Positions 1 to 8,804 of a DNA stretch of 64,000 bases are shown in pieces. The stretch's first letter is position 1. Each line of letters starts with the position of its first letter. This DNA comes from Spirochaetaceae bacterium. GTDB lineage: Bacteria > Spirochaetota > Spirochaetia > Treponematales > Rectinemataceae. The notes under the pieces are model-generated. The model was not told the DNA's origin. It saw nothing but the letters and a program-made list of their open reading frames with translations, and made no database searches. Both the position numbers and the translations under genes were made by a program. The stretch lies in contig JANYKC010000096.1 in NCBI GenBank assembly GCA_025358255.1, positions 164,766 through 228,765 on the forward strand, given 5' to 3'.

Positions 1-871
1 GCCGGCCCTGTGATGGATTCGTGTCCTCCATGAGGATGGCCAAGGTCTTCGTGGCGTCGCCCAGCTCACGGTGGGTCAGGCCATGGAGGCTCTTGGGCGA
101 GGGCTCGAGTCCCATCGTGATGTCCTCGAACTCCAGGTCCAGTATGGCCGCGGAGGCCACCGGCATGGCCCGCTCATGGGCCACGATGGCGTTGATTACA
201 GGATACTCCGGGGAGGCCTCATGGAGGTCGACCGTCACGTCGACGCCCTCCTTGAGGATTAGGGCGGTGATCGCAAAGGCCACCTTCTCGGTGAAGGTCC
301 CGTCCTGCCTTCCTGGGTAGGCCCGGTTGAGGTTGCGGGTCTCGGATCCCGAGAGCTGCTGGCCCGAGGAGGCATGGATGTAGATGTCCGGATCGGGCCA
401 TTGGTCGATCGGGTTGGTGGCGCGGGAACCGAAGCGGAAGCTCCGTTTTCCCGAGGCCGCGTCGATCGTGAAGCTGCGCGGCGTGCCTTCCATCGGATCG
501 GTGTGGGTGGCGGCCGAGGCGTTGGCCCGCGGGATGACGAAGAGCCGGCCCGCCTGCGGCCGGGCGTTCTCGACAAAGAGGATGGCCGTCATGTAGCCGG
601 CCGGTTCGTTGCCGTGGGTCCCGCCAAGGATGAGGGCGCTCCCACCCGGCTTGCCCGAGTCCAGGATGTAGACTTCGGAATCGCCCACCGTGCCCTTCAC
701 CCCGGGGAAATACTCGGAGAGCAGCGTCACGCGGGAGACGCCCGGACCCTTCCTGATCGTGTCCGGCTTGCGCATGGCCAGGTAGCCGGGGGTGACCATG
801 GCGACTGCGGCGAGCGCCGCGGCCAGGAGGAGGCAGGACACGATGATATCAATTGTCTTCTTCCGTTCCAT
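1..871 (-). CDS. AstE/AspA-type zinc deacylase, membrane-anchored, C-terminus beyond window
   Basis: Translated directly on the minus strand: 290 codons from ATG at 871 with no stop before the window edge, so it is partial. It resembles the succinylglutamate desuccinylase/aspartoacylase (M14-like) family, which removes acyl groups from amino acids. Visible motifs are HGNEP (His86, Glu89), RNLNR (179-183) and DLHEASPEYP (His217), matching the zinc ligands and substrate Arg of the family. An N-terminal hydrophobic stretch (about residues 9-30) after a basic MERKK suggests anchoring outside the cytoplasm. The start follows AAAGGAGG at 7 nt spacing, immediately after the stop of the 48-residue ORF, so it is probably the last or next gene of the GGT-TRAP operon. 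Substrate unknown. Confidence 0.82.
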   Translation of the reverse strand, partial: MERKKTIDIIVSCLLLAAALAAVAMVTPGYLAMRKPDTIRKGPGVSRVTLLSEYFPGVKGTVGDSEVYILDSGKPGGSALILGGTHGNEPAGYMTAILFVENARPQAGRLFVIPRANASAATHTDPMEGTPRSFTIDAASGKRSFRFGSRATNPIDQWPDPDIYIHASSGQQLSGSETRNLNRAYPGRQDGTFTEKVAFAITALILKEGVDVTVDLHEASPEYPVINAIVAHERAMPVASAAILDLEFEDITMGLEPSPKSLHGLTHRELGDATKTLAILMEDTNPSQGR

Positions 872-886
872 ATCCCATCCTCCTTT

Positions 887-1033
887 CTAGGCGATCATGA
901 GGGCGCGAAGCACGAGGGGGATGACGACGATGGCAGCGTTCAACTTGAGCTTTAGGTCCTTCTGCGAGAAGAGCTCGATGACGACGAGGGCGGCGGCGGC
1001 GGCCGTGATGACGCGATAGCAGATGGTCAGCAT
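887..1033 (-). CDS. 48-residue hydrophobic membrane protein
   Basis: A short ORF lies between the TRAP permease stop (7 nt upstream) and the deacylase ribosome-binding site. The peptide is MLTICYRVITAAAAALVVIE followed by LFSQKDLKLK and a second hydrophobic run ending RALMIA, so it looks like two short transmembrane segments around a basic loop. It is far too small to be a DctQ subunit (about 160 residues, four helices). Its tight fit in the operon supports a real gene, perhaps an accessory subunit of the permease. No family recognised. Confidence 0.6.
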   Translation of the reverse strand: MLTICYRVITAAAAALVVIELFSQKDLKLKLNAAIVVIPLVLRALMIA

Positions 1034-1039
1034 GGTTTT

Positions 1040-2314
1040 CTAGACCCCCAGGAATTTCGCGACGGGATTCGCGAAGACGATCATGAGCACGCCCACGGCG
1101 ACGGCCAGGGCGGCGGGGAGGACGCAATAGCGGTTGATGCGTCCGTACTTGGGTTCGCCGATGAGGCCAGCGGTCACGACGGGCGTGAGCGCGACCGGCG
1201 GCATGTAGGAGCCCATGGCGCCTATCAGGGACAGCGCCGAGAGGACGACGATCTGGTTCTTGCCGAGGAGGGCCAGCGCCAAGGGCACGCCGAGGACGGA
1301 GGCCGCGCCGAAGACCGAGATGCCGCCGAAGAGGGGGAGGACGACCGCGATGGTGAGGAGCATGAGGGACGAGGGCAGGGAGAGGGCGCCCACGACAATG
1401 CCACCGCGGATGCCGGTCAAGGTCATCACCTCGATGAGCATGCCAACGCCGAAGAGGATGCCCACGACGCCGATGATGTCTGACAGGCCCTTGCGCACGA
1501 CCTTGGCGACCTCGAACTTCTTCCCCGTGATCAGGCCCAGGAGGGTCCCGATGAGGAAGGTCAAGGGCAGCATGAGGTCGGGGAACCAGTGCGGGAAAAG
1601 CTTGGGGCCGACCATCAGCACGACCACGACGAGGAGGGGGATATAGACCGTCCAGCTTGCCGCTTTCGGGACCTTGCGGTTCTCGGCGACCACGATCTTG
1701 AGCTTGCTCCTGTCTACGTAGCGGTAGCCGATGAAGAGGGTCGTTAGGATGGCGAGGGGGAAGGTGACGAGGGCGAGGATGCCGTCGAAACCGACAAAGG
1801 GAAGGTCGATGCCGCCACCCATGATCATGACCGGTATGTTCACCGGCGGGGCTATCATGCCGTAGACGGATGCGCTGGTCACCACGGCCCCGGCCACGGC
1901 CAGGGGAAGGCCCATCTGCATGAGTATGGGCGCGACAAGGGCGCCCGTCCCGAGGACGGAGGCGGTGCAGGAGCCCGTGATCATGCCGGGGAACATGATG
2001 ATGAGGGTCAGGGAGACGAGGAGGAGGAGGGGCGAACGGCCGAAGGCCGAGATCACGGCGCGCGTGAGCTCGGCGAGCATGCCATTGGCTTCGATCACCT
2101 TGATGAAGACCATCGCCGCGATGAGGACCAGGCAGGTGTCGATGTAGCCGAACATCCCCTCTACGAACTTGTCCAGGGGGAATCCCACGCCCGCGGCAAG
2201 GGCGATCACGATGGCCGTGACCGCGAGGCCCAACGAGGCCGGAAGTTTCGCGACGAGGACGAGGAGGACGAAACAGGCCACCATGAGACCGAGAAGGAGG
2301 AGGTAGGTCGTCAT
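1040..2314 (-). CDS. TRAP-type large permease subunit (DctM-like)
   Basis: A 424-residue polytopic membrane protein with about 12 hydrophobic segments. The central stretch IIMFPGMITGSCTASVLGTG followed by ALVAPI resembles the DctM signature of TRAP transporters, and a second conserved loop reads MIAPPVNIPVMIMGGGID. The start is placed at MTTYLLLLG (2314), preceded by AGGTGG; an in-frame upstream extension reads into the neighbouring gene and is not credible. It follows the DUF6305-like gene by 11 nt. No DctQ-like subunit is present; the small membrane protein downstream is the only candidate partner. Likely sodium-coupled uptake of a carboxylate or amino-acid-like solute; substrate not known. 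Confidence 0.8.
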   Translation of the reverse strand: MTTYLLLLGLMVACFVLLVLVAKLPASLGLAVTAIVIALAAGVGFPLDKFVEGMFGYIDTCLVLIAAMVFIKVIEANGMLAELTRAVISAFGRSPLLLLVSLTLIIMFPGMITGSCTASVLGTGALVAPILMQMGLPLAVAGAVVTSASVYGMIAPPVNIPVMIMGGGIDLPFVGFDGILALVTFPLAILTTLFIGYRYVDRSKLKIVVAENRKVPKAASWTVYIPLLVVVVLMVGPKLFPHWFPDLMLPLTFLIGTLLGLITGKKFEVAKVVRKGLSDIIGVVGILFGVGMLIEVMTLTGIRGGIVVGALSLPSSLMLLTIAVVLPLFGGISVFGAASVLGVPLALALLGKNQIVVLSALSLIGAMGSYMPPVALTPVVTAGLIGEPKYGRINRYCVLPAALAVAVGVLMIVFANPVAKFLGV

Positions 2315-2325
2315 GATCTTTCCAC

Positions 2326-2898
2326 CTATTGGAAGGACTTGGTGAGGGGCTCGACGACCTTCGAGATCTTGTCGACGCTGTCGAGGGGGATCTTCGCCTG
2401 GGCGCAGAGCTTGGTGAAGAGGCCATCCTTGTTGCCCTCGGCCACCACGATCACATAGTCGCACAGGGGGACAACTGCCATGATGAAGGCGTCGGAGAGC
2501 TCGCCGCGGCGCGCTTCCCCGCCCACGTGCACGCCGATGATCTTGAGCCCGAGCTTCCTGGCCTCGGCTATGACTTCCTTGACTCGGGCCAGTTCCGCCT
2601 CGGTCGAGATCCCCGCGGCGCCGAGGCCTTTCGAGGAGCCGCCTATCGCGATGAGGAGGGACTTGGAAAGCGCCGCCTTGAGGGCGCCGCCCTTGGCCTG
2701 GCCATCCGTCTTGTAGGGGATCTTGGAGCGGTCAAGGAGGACCTTCACCATCTCGATGTCGGCGCTCTGGCCGGCCGAGGTGAGGAAGACGGGCTTGCCC
2801 GCTATCGGGGATTTCAGGTTGTAGGCCTGGGCCGAGGCGCTCATGGCGAGCCCCAAGACAAGCGCCGCGAGCATGAGGAATCTAGCTTGGGTTTTCAT
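2326..2898 (-). CDS. Exported DUF6305-like protein, probable periplasmic partner of the TRAP permease
   Basis: 190 residues starting MKTQARFLMLAALVLGLAMS with cleavage expected after SASAQA. The mature part reads FLTSAGQSADIEMVKVLL near its start and has Gly-rich turns (IAIGGSSKGLGAAGI; IGVHVGGEARRG), a small alpha/beta fold. I recall this architecture as DUF6305, often next to TRAP-like permeases, but could not confirm it. The RBS AAGGTGA precedes the ATG. It is about half the size of a normal DctP, so if it is the solute receptor it is an unusual one. Confidence 0.65.
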   Translation of the reverse strand: MKTQARFLMLAALVLGLAMSASAQAYNLKSPIAGKPVFLTSAGQSADIEMVKVLLDRSKIPYKTDGQAKGGALKAALSKSLLIAIGGSSKGLGAAGISTEAELARVKEVIAEARKLGLKIIGVHVGGEARRGELSDAFIMAVVPLCDYVIVVAEGNKDGLFTKLCAQAKIPLDSVDKISKVVEPLTKSFQ

Positions 2899-2990
2899 GT
2901 GACTTCACCTTGGGAAAGGGATGGGCGCGGGCCACAAAGGCCCGCGGCACCCGCCGCGGAAGGCCGGATGCCGCATGCCGGGAGAAGAGC

Positions 2991-4712
2991 TCAGTAGGCG
3001 ACGGCCTGGCCGTCACGGCGCGGATCGGCGCCGCCGAAGAGGGTCTTGGTCGCGTAATCGTAGAGGCAACCCTGGGCGACGCCCTGCGAGGGCGAGTAGT
3101 CGTCCTGGTACAGCAGCTTGTGGCCGAGGGCGATGAGGCCGTTGGCGGCCGAGACCGGGATGCGGCCCTCGACGCTATAGTCCGATGTATTGGTGCGATA
3201 GACATGGGGAGCGGCGATGGCCTGCTGGATGGGCATGCCATGGTCGATCACGTTGGAGATGATCTGGGACACGGAGGTGATGATGCGGGTGGCACCCGCG
3301 GCGCCGAGGGTCATGAAAGAGCGGCCCTGGGGATCCAGGACAAGGGTCGGGCTCATGGAGGAGAGGGGACGCTTGCCGGGCTCGACGGAGTTGGCGGAAC
3401 CCGGCTTCGGGACGAAGTCGTCCATCTCGTCGTTCATGATGATGCCGGTGCCGGGGATGCAGACGCCCGAGCCGAAGAAGTAGTTGATGGTCTTGGTGCA
3501 GGCGACCATGTTCCCGGCCTTGTCCATGACGGAGAAGGAGGTCGTCGAGCCGGACTCGTACTTGGCGGGCTCGCCTGCGTTGATCGGGGCGGGCATGACC
3601 TTGTCGAGGGCGATGAGGCCGGCGAGTTCCTTGGCATAGGCCTTGGAGGTGAGACCGGTGAGGGGCACGCCCTTGACGAAGGCCGTGTCGGCCATGTACT
3701 TGGCACGGTCCGCGTACGCGAGCCTCATGGCCTCGCCCCAGAGCTGGAGGGACTTGGTGGTGTTCTGGCCGAGGGCCTTCATGTCCCAGTTCTCGAGGAT
3801 GTTGAGGATCTGGATGATGTGGGTCCCGCCCGAGGAGGCCGGGGGCGTGGAGATGATGGTGTAGCCGCGATAGGTGCCGGTGACGGGCTTGCGGAGCTCG
3901 ACCTTGTAGTTCTTGAGGTCGGCGGCGGTCATGATGCCGCCCTGGAGCTGGATCTCCGCGGCGATCTTCTGGGCCAAGGCGCCTTCATAATAGGCCTTGA
4001 CCCCGTCCTTCGCGATGGCCTTGAGGGTGGCCTGGAGGTCGGGGTTCTGGATGACATCGCCGATCTCGTAGGGCAGGCCGTCCTTGAGATAGATCTTCGC
4101 CAGGGCCGGGAAAGCCTTGATCTTGTCGAAGTTGTCCTTGATCGCGCCGTTGAGGTTGGCGGTCACGGGGACCTTCATCGCCCAATCGATGGCGGGCTGC
4201 ATGACTTGCTGCCGGGTGAGCTTCTTGGAGCCGTAGTTTTCGAAGGCGTAGAGAAGACCTGCGACATCGCCGGGGACGCCGACGGAGAGGCCGCCGACCG
4301 TGGTGCCGGTTCCCGGAAGGGCACCGTTCGGACCATTGACCGGGAGCTGTTTGCCGTCGGCGCCGAATTTGTACATGTCGGGCGTCGAGGCGGCTGGCGC
4401 GACCTCGCGGAAGTCGACGACAACCGCATCTCTCATGGACGCAAGCCTGATCGTCATGAAGCCGCCGCCGCCGAGGCCGTTGGCGTTGGGTTCAAGGACG
4501 CCTTGGGCAAAGCCGACAGCGACCGCGGCGTCCACTGCGTTGCCGCCTGCCTTGAGGATGTCGATGCCGACCTGGGCCGAATCCGGCTTTGCGGTTGCGA
4601 CAACGCCGTTGGCTCCCTGGGCTCCCCGCGTATAGGTATCGGCGGGCACCTGGGCCAGTGCCACGGTTGTTGCCGCGGCAAAAAGCGCAAGAATGACGAG
4701 CAGACGTTTCAT
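2991..4712 (-). CDS. ggt: Gamma-glutamyltransferase (glutathione hydrolase)
   Basis: 573 residues. The enzyme transfers or hydrolyses gamma-glutamyl groups of glutathione and related peptides outside the cytoplasm and matures by self-cleavage before a catalytic Thr. A signal peptide MKRLLVILALFAAATTVALA is visible. The nucleophile motif is STTSFSV, with the first Thr at about residue 390; PGTGIIMNDEMDDF and KRPLSSMSPTLV match the small-subunit substrate loops. Start at 4712, with GGAGG 5-8 nt upstream; the longer reading upstream lacks an RBS. A weak -10 (TATAAT on the minus strand, 4747-4752) lies in the AT-rich leader. It heads the operon with the DUF6305-like protein, TRAP permease and deacylase, suggesting extracellular peptide or acyl-amino-acid breakdown coupled to uptake. 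Confidence 0.93.
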   Translation of the reverse strand: MKRLLVILALFAAATTVALAQVPADTYTRGAQGANGVVATAKPDSAQVGIDILKAGGNAVDAAVAVGFAQGVLEPNANGLGGGGFMTIRLASMRDAVVVDFREVAPAASTPDMYKFGADGKQLPVNGPNGALPGTGTTVGGLSVGVPGDVAGLLYAFENYGSKKLTRQQVMQPAIDWAMKVPVTANLNGAIKDNFDKIKAFPALAKIYLKDGLPYEIGDVIQNPDLQATLKAIAKDGVKAYYEGALAQKIAAEIQLQGGIMTAADLKNYKVELRKPVTGTYRGYTIISTPPASSGGTHIIQILNILENWDMKALGQNTTKSLQLWGEAMRLAYADRAKYMADTAFVKGVPLTGLTSKAYAKELAGLIALDKVMPAPINAGEPAKYESGSTTSFSVMDKAGNMVACTKTINYFFGSGVCIPGTGIIMNDEMDDFVPKPGSANSVEPGKRPLSSMSPTLVLDPQGRSFMTLGAAGATRIITSVSQIISNVIDHGMPIQQAIAAPHVYRTNTSDYSVEGRIPVSAANGLIALGHKLLYQDDYSPSQGVAQGCLYDYATKTLFGGADPRRDGQAVAY

Positions 4713-4868
4713 TGATTTCCTCCGGAATTGAAATGGGCTGGCTTCGATTATAAACCCGCCCATAAGTATTCCGATGGAAAAAGCGGAAGGAATCGAAAAA
4801 AAGGAGGGGATCAAGAATTGCTAAACTGAGCCTTTTTGCCAATATGTATGCAAAAATCATCCGGGCAT

Positions 4869-4908
4869 AAAAAAAACGGTATGCCTGGACGTCAGTTTGC
4901 ATACCGTT
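4869..4908 (-). terminator. Rho-independent terminator after the lepB-PBP-DUF115 operon
   Basis: A perfect 10-bp inverted repeat, AACGGTATGC (4875-4884) and GCATACCGTT (4899-4908), with a 14-nt loop. Read on the minus strand it is followed by a run of eight T (4869-4876). It sits about 80 nt beyond the stop of the DUF115 gene. Confidence 0.88.
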
Positions 4909-4986
4909 GGTAGAGGTTGCCCTCTACAAGAATTTTCGGCAGACCGGCGGAAAACTTTAATGACCGAATCGCCAATAGAGCGCATT

Positions 4987-6867
4987 TCAGGGCTTTCCAC
5001 CCCCGGCGGTCAGCGCGTCGAGGTGATATCCCGCAGAATCGGCCACTCGGGTGTAGAGTTGCTCCGACCTCAGGAGGCTCTCGGCCAGGTCCTTGGCCCT
5101 TTCTCCCACGAGCTCGTGGAGCGGCGGGAGAAGGAAGCCGATGACATCCCCGGCGCTCCCTGCAAGGAGTTCCGCGTCCAAGCGGTCCAGGGCTTCAAGG
5201 TGCTCGCGCGGGTCCTTTCCCAGGAGGAGCTCCGCCCTGGCAGCCGCCGCTTCGGCAGCGGCGCGGGTGGAGGACGTGAAGGCGCCTTCCAAGGCGGCCT
5301 TGAGCTCATCGAGGCCCAGGGCTGCCCTCGCAAGGGCGTCCCCATCCTCTACCATGGAGGCTATTTCGTCGAGGATGGGGTCGAGGGCGTCGCGCCGTGG
5401 CCTTCCTTCCTCCAGTTCGGCGACGCCGACGACCCCCATGCCGGGAATCCGCAAGCCATGGGAGCTCAGGCTGAAGGTCGGCGGAGAAGCCGCGCGCGCC
5501 AAGCGGCTCTCGAACCACCAGGCATAGAGGGTCATGCGCTTGTCCGTCCTCACCAGGGCGCCGTCATTGGCGCCTGACCAGAGCCCTCCCCCGCCAAATA
5601 GGGCAGCGGTCTGCCCGGTCTCCGCCGGAGCGAGGCGCGAGCCCGAAGCGAGGGCACGCTGCTCGAAAAGGCTGGCCTGCGCATGGGTTTTCCCCTCGGG
5701 AAAGGAAAGGTCGAGGCCTGCCATGTAGATGGGCGAGGCACCCAGCACGCGGGCGAGGTCCCATGCCGTCGTGGCCACCGAGCCGCCCGCTCCGAGTGCG
5801 CCTTTTTCCCCGACCTTGGCCTCGATGGCCTTGCCGAGGGGAAAGAGGCTTGCGCAGAGGAAGGTGGCCCTGCCCGAAAAGCGAAAACAGGGAGGCCAGG
5901 CCGCCGACTCGGATACGAGGATCGAGGAGGGTGAAGCAAGCCCCTCGAGGTGGCGCCAGTTCCAGTACTGCGGATCCACGACCACAAGGAAGTCAGGTTC
6001 GATGCCGACGCGGAGAAGGCTCCGCAGAGCCGTATCGACGCAGATGACAAGGAAGCGCTCCCGCAGGGTGGAAAGCCGGGGAAGGACCTCGTCGAGGCTT
6101 GGCCCGGCGGCCACGACAAGGGCAGGAAAGCCTGAGAACCTCCCTTCCAAGCTCTTTGTGCCGGGGAGGCTCCCGATCAAGGGCAGGTTCTTCGCAAGGT
6201 TCCTGACCCAAAGGCGGCCGAAGCGCGTCAGGGTGTTCTGGTTGATGCTTTCCTTGGCCGAGAAGCGCTCGACCGCCGTGCGCAGGTCGGCGAACCATTC
6301 GGGCCATGCCTTTTCCACGGCTCCCAAGGCAAGCACGGACGGATGGCGGCACCTAAGGTCGTCGAGGGCGGTGATGAGGGCCGAGGGACTTCCACCCACG
6401 AGAAAGCCGAGACTCTCCGAGCCAAGGACGCCGGTCAGGTCGCGGACGGAAAGGCAGGAGGCCAGGCTCGCGGCGTCCGCCTCGCAGACGAGCACCTTGT
6501 CGACAGGGGCCTCCTTGCCTCCAAAACCGAGGAGGGCCTCTGCCACATAGCCGAGTCCAAAACCGAAGAGGACGAGGACATCCACGGTCGACGAGACGCT
6601 TTGGGCAAGCCGCGATGCCTCGCCTTGGGGATCATAGGCGGAATGCAGCCATCGCCCCCCCAGCCTTGCGCTGGGCAAGTTGCCACCCGCGGCGGGCAGG
6701 ACCTCGAGGGTGACTGCACCGGCACTGGCGACGCCAGCATTGGCGACGCCAGCAGTGGCGACGCCAGCAGTGGCGACGCAACTGCTGGCGCGCAGGAGGC
6801 AGGCGAGGCCAGGAAGGCGGACGGCAAGGACGGCGAGGTTGGATTCAAGGAAGGACGATGGGCTCAT
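4987..6867 (-). CDS. DUF115 / motility-associated factor (Maf)-like glycosyltransferase family protein
   Basis: 626 residues. The core FPALVVAAGPSLDE, then FLVICVDTALRSLL, GIEPDFLVVVDPQ and IYMAGLDLSFPEG match the DUF115 (MptE-like, MAF_flag10) domain found in flagellin-glycosylating Maf proteins and in spirochaete homologues. The N-terminal third is divergent and carries a low-complexity insert (about residues 31-50, Ala/Gly/Val-rich) encoded by 15-bp tandem repeats at 6721-6777. The start ATG overlaps the stop of the PBP gene by 4 nt (ATGA), implying translational coupling. A role in glycosylating surface or flagellar protein is inferred from family only; no flagellar genes are in this window. 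Confidence 0.75.
   Translation of the reverse strand: MSPSSFLESNLAVLAVRLPGLACLLRASSCVATAGVATAGVANAGVASAGAVTLEVLPAAGGNLPSARLGGRWLHSAYDPQGEASRLAQSVSSTVDVLVLFGFGLGYVAEALLGFGGKEAPVDKVLVCEADAASLASCLSVRDLTGVLGSESLGFLVGGSPSALITALDDLRCRHPSVLALGAVEKAWPEWFADLRTAVERFSAKESINQNTLTRFGRLWVRNLAKNLPLIGSLPGTKSLEGRFSGFPALVVAAGPSLDEVLPRLSTLRERFLVICVDTALRSLLRVGIEPDFLVVVDPQYWNWRHLEGLASPSSILVSESAAWPPCFRFSGRATFLCASLFPLGKAIEAKVGEKGALGAGGSVATTAWDLARVLGASPIYMAGLDLSFPEGKTHAQASLFEQRALASGSRLAPAETGQTAALFGGGGLWSGANDGALVRTDKRMTLYAWWFESRLARAASPPTFSLSSHGLRIPGMGVVGVAELEEGRPRRDALDPILDEIASMVEDGDALARAALGLDELKAALEGAFTSSTRAAAEAAAARAELLLGKDPREHLEALDRLDAELLAGSAGDVIGFLLPPLHELVGERAKDLAESLLRSEQLYTRVADSAGYHLDALTAGGGKP
6721..6777. repeat. 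15-bp tandem repeat inside the DUF115 gene
   Basis: Three consecutive 15-bp units (gccagcattggcgac once, gccagcagtggcgac twice) preceded by a 12-bp partial unit. They are read in frame as an Ala/Gly/Val/Thr tract near the N-terminus of the DUF115 protein. Confidence 0.9.
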
Positions 6868-8804
6868 TTTAGGAAAAGCTCGATCGTCATGCCTGGCTTG
6901 ATCGCCTCGCCTGCGGCTGGTTTCTGGGAGTCGACATAGCCTTCTCCCGAGATCCTCACGGTCAAATCGCTTCGCTCAAGCAGCGAAAGGAGGAGACGCT
7001 TGGGCGTGCCACGGAGGTCGGGCATGGTCGTCCCGATGCTGACCGGCGAGAGCCGCGGCAGGTTGATCGTGGCGGGCCCTTCGATGCTGGGGCTGTCCCC
7101 ACGCGGCAGGTCGGTGATCGAAAGGATGGCATCGGCGGCCTCGCGCACGACGGGAGCGGCGATCTGGCCTCCGTAATAGGAAGCGCCCTTGGGCTTTACG
7201 ATCGCAAGGTAAAGGACGATCCTGGGCGAGTCGGCGGGGAAGATGGCGAGGGTCGAGGCGATATAGTCGGTCTCCGAATAACGCTTGGTGTCCTTGTCGA
7301 TCATCTGGGCCGTTCCCGTCTTCACGGCCATCCTGATGTCCTTCACCTTGGCCCGCCAACCTGTCCCGCCCTTGCTCGCGACCGTCTCAAGGGAGTCCAT
7401 GATCGTATGGGCCGTCTCCTCCGAGAGGACGCGCCGCATTGCCTGTGGCTGGTTTTCGTAGACCAGCTCGCCCTTGGGCGAAAGGACCTTGCGGACCACG
7501 ATGGGCTTCTTGAGGACGCCGCCGGACGCCACGGTGACGGCGGCCTGGATCATCTGGACGCCGGTGACCAGGATTTCCTGTCCCATGGCGATCGTCGGCT
7601 TGGACCGCAGGGACCAGGATTCCGGACTGCGCAATACCCCGGCGCTTTCGCCGGAAAGGGCTATCCCCGTCCGGGATCCGAAGCCAAAGGAGAGGAGTTT
7701 CCCGTAAAAATCGAGGGGCTGGACACGGTCGGAGGAATAGGCCGCGCCGGCATTGCAGGAGAACTCGAGGATCTTCTCGAGATTGACCTCGCCATGGACT
7801 CCCAGGCACTTGATCGTGATCGGCTCACCCGAAGGCACTGCACGATGGTAGGCGCCATCGCAGACAAAGGTCGAGTTCCGGTCCACCCCCCCAAGGTCAA
7901 GGATGGACGCCAGGGAAAAAACCTTGAAAACGGAGCCGGGCTCGTAGGAATAGACCGAAGGCCAATCGTACCAGCTCTCCTGGGGTGAGGAGAAATAGCT
8001 GTTGGGATCGAAGTCAGGCATCGAGACATAGGCCAGGATCTCCCCGGTCCGGGCGTCACCCGCAAGGAGGATCACAGCCTCGGCCCCGGTTTCCTTCATC
8101 GTCTTGCGCGCGATCTCCTCGAGGGAAAACTGCATGGCCGAATCGATGCTGAGGACAAGGTCATTCCCCCGCAGGGCCTCGCCCTCATCGCCCGAAGCAG
8201 CCAGCTTGGAGGCATTCGCGGCCGTCTTGCCGCCGGACTTGGCGGCGAGGGCGGCGCGATTGGCCGCGGAAGGCGAGAGCTCATCCTCGTACTTGCTTTC
8301 CAATCCCTCAAGTCCCCTGTTTCCATCACCGACAAAGCCGATGAGGTGGGATGCCAGGCGGCGCTCCGGATAGAGACGCCCCTCCACCCTTTCCACGACG
8401 ATCCCGTCCAAAGCGCCTTCCGATTTCAGGTTCTGTATGGACCGGGCGACCTGGGGACTGACGCGCTTGCTGACATAGAAGAAATCGCCAAGGCTGGTGG
8501 CGTATTTGTCCAGGATCTCGGCTTCTGGCATCTCGAGGAAGGATGAGAGGCGGCCTGCGTCGGCCTTGAAGCTGGCCGCATCGGTCTCCGGCCGCCACAC
8601 GGCGATGTTGTAGAGGGCGGTATCCATGGCAAGCAGCCTGCCCGTCCTGTCGACAATGGACCCGCGCACCATGTCCACCGAGGCAGCGGCCTTTCCAGGC
8701 CTGCCCATGGCCGCCAGGCTGGCATAGCGGTACAGGACCAAAAGGGCAGAAAGGCCAAGGATAGCCAATATGAAGATGGAACGAAGGCGCGTCCGCTTAT
8801 TCAT
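6864..8804 (-). CDS. ftsI: Class B penicillin-binding protein with PASTA domain (FtsI/PBP2-like)
   Basis: 646 residues. A septal or elongation peptidoglycan transpeptidase anchored by one N-terminal helix (about residues 10-28). Order: dimerisation/pedestal domain (SIVDRTGRLLAMD), transpeptidase domain with SVFK (Ser about 291), SCN and KTGT motifs, then a C-terminal PASTA repeat. Start at 8804 (MNKRTRLRS), overlapping the end of lepB by 8 nt; the longer frame runs through lepB. The downstream DUF115 gene starts on its stop codon. FtsI is the best fit because of the PASTA domain and SxxK/SxN/KTG spacing, but no dcw-cluster neighbours support it, so the exact paralogue is uncertain. Confidence 0.85.
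   Translation of the reverse strand: MNKRTRLRSIFILAILGLSALLVLYRYASLAAMGRPGKAAASVDMVRGSIVDRTGRLLAMDTALYNIAVWRPETDAASFKADAGRLSSFLEMPEAEILDKYATSLGDFFYVSKRVSPQVARSIQNLKSEGALDGIVVERVEGRLYPERRLASHLIGFVGDGNRGLEGLESKYEDELSPSAANRAALAAKSGGKTAANASKLAASGDEGEALRGNDLVLSIDSAMQFSLEEIARKTMKETGAEAVILLAGDARTGEILAYVSMPDFDPNSYFSSPQESWYDWPSVYSYEPGSVFKVFSLASILDLGGVDRNSTFVCDGAYHRAVPSGEPITIKCLGVHGEVNLEKILEFSCNAGAAYSSDRVQPLDFYGKLLSFGFGSRTGIALSGESAGVLRSPESWSLRSKPTIAMGQEILVTGVQMIQAAVTVASGGVLKKPIVVRKVLSPKGELVYENQPQAMRRVLSEETAHTIMDSLETVASKGGTGWRAKVKDIRMAVKTGTAQMIDKDTKRYSETDYIASTLAIFPADSPRIVLYLAIVKPKGASYYGGQIAAPVVREAADAILSITDLPRGDSPSIEGPATINLPRLSPVSIGTTMPDLRGTPKRLLLSLLERSDLTVRISGEGYVDSQKPAAGEAIKPGMTIELFLK

Noticed and set aside
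849..2426. 525-codon open frame on the minus strand
   Set aside because: Alternate frame of the TRAP permease; Arg/Pro/His-rich nonsense composition.
4747..4752. Full promoter for ggt
   Set aside because: TATAAT is present on the minus strand but no acceptable -35, so it is only mentioned in the gene entry.
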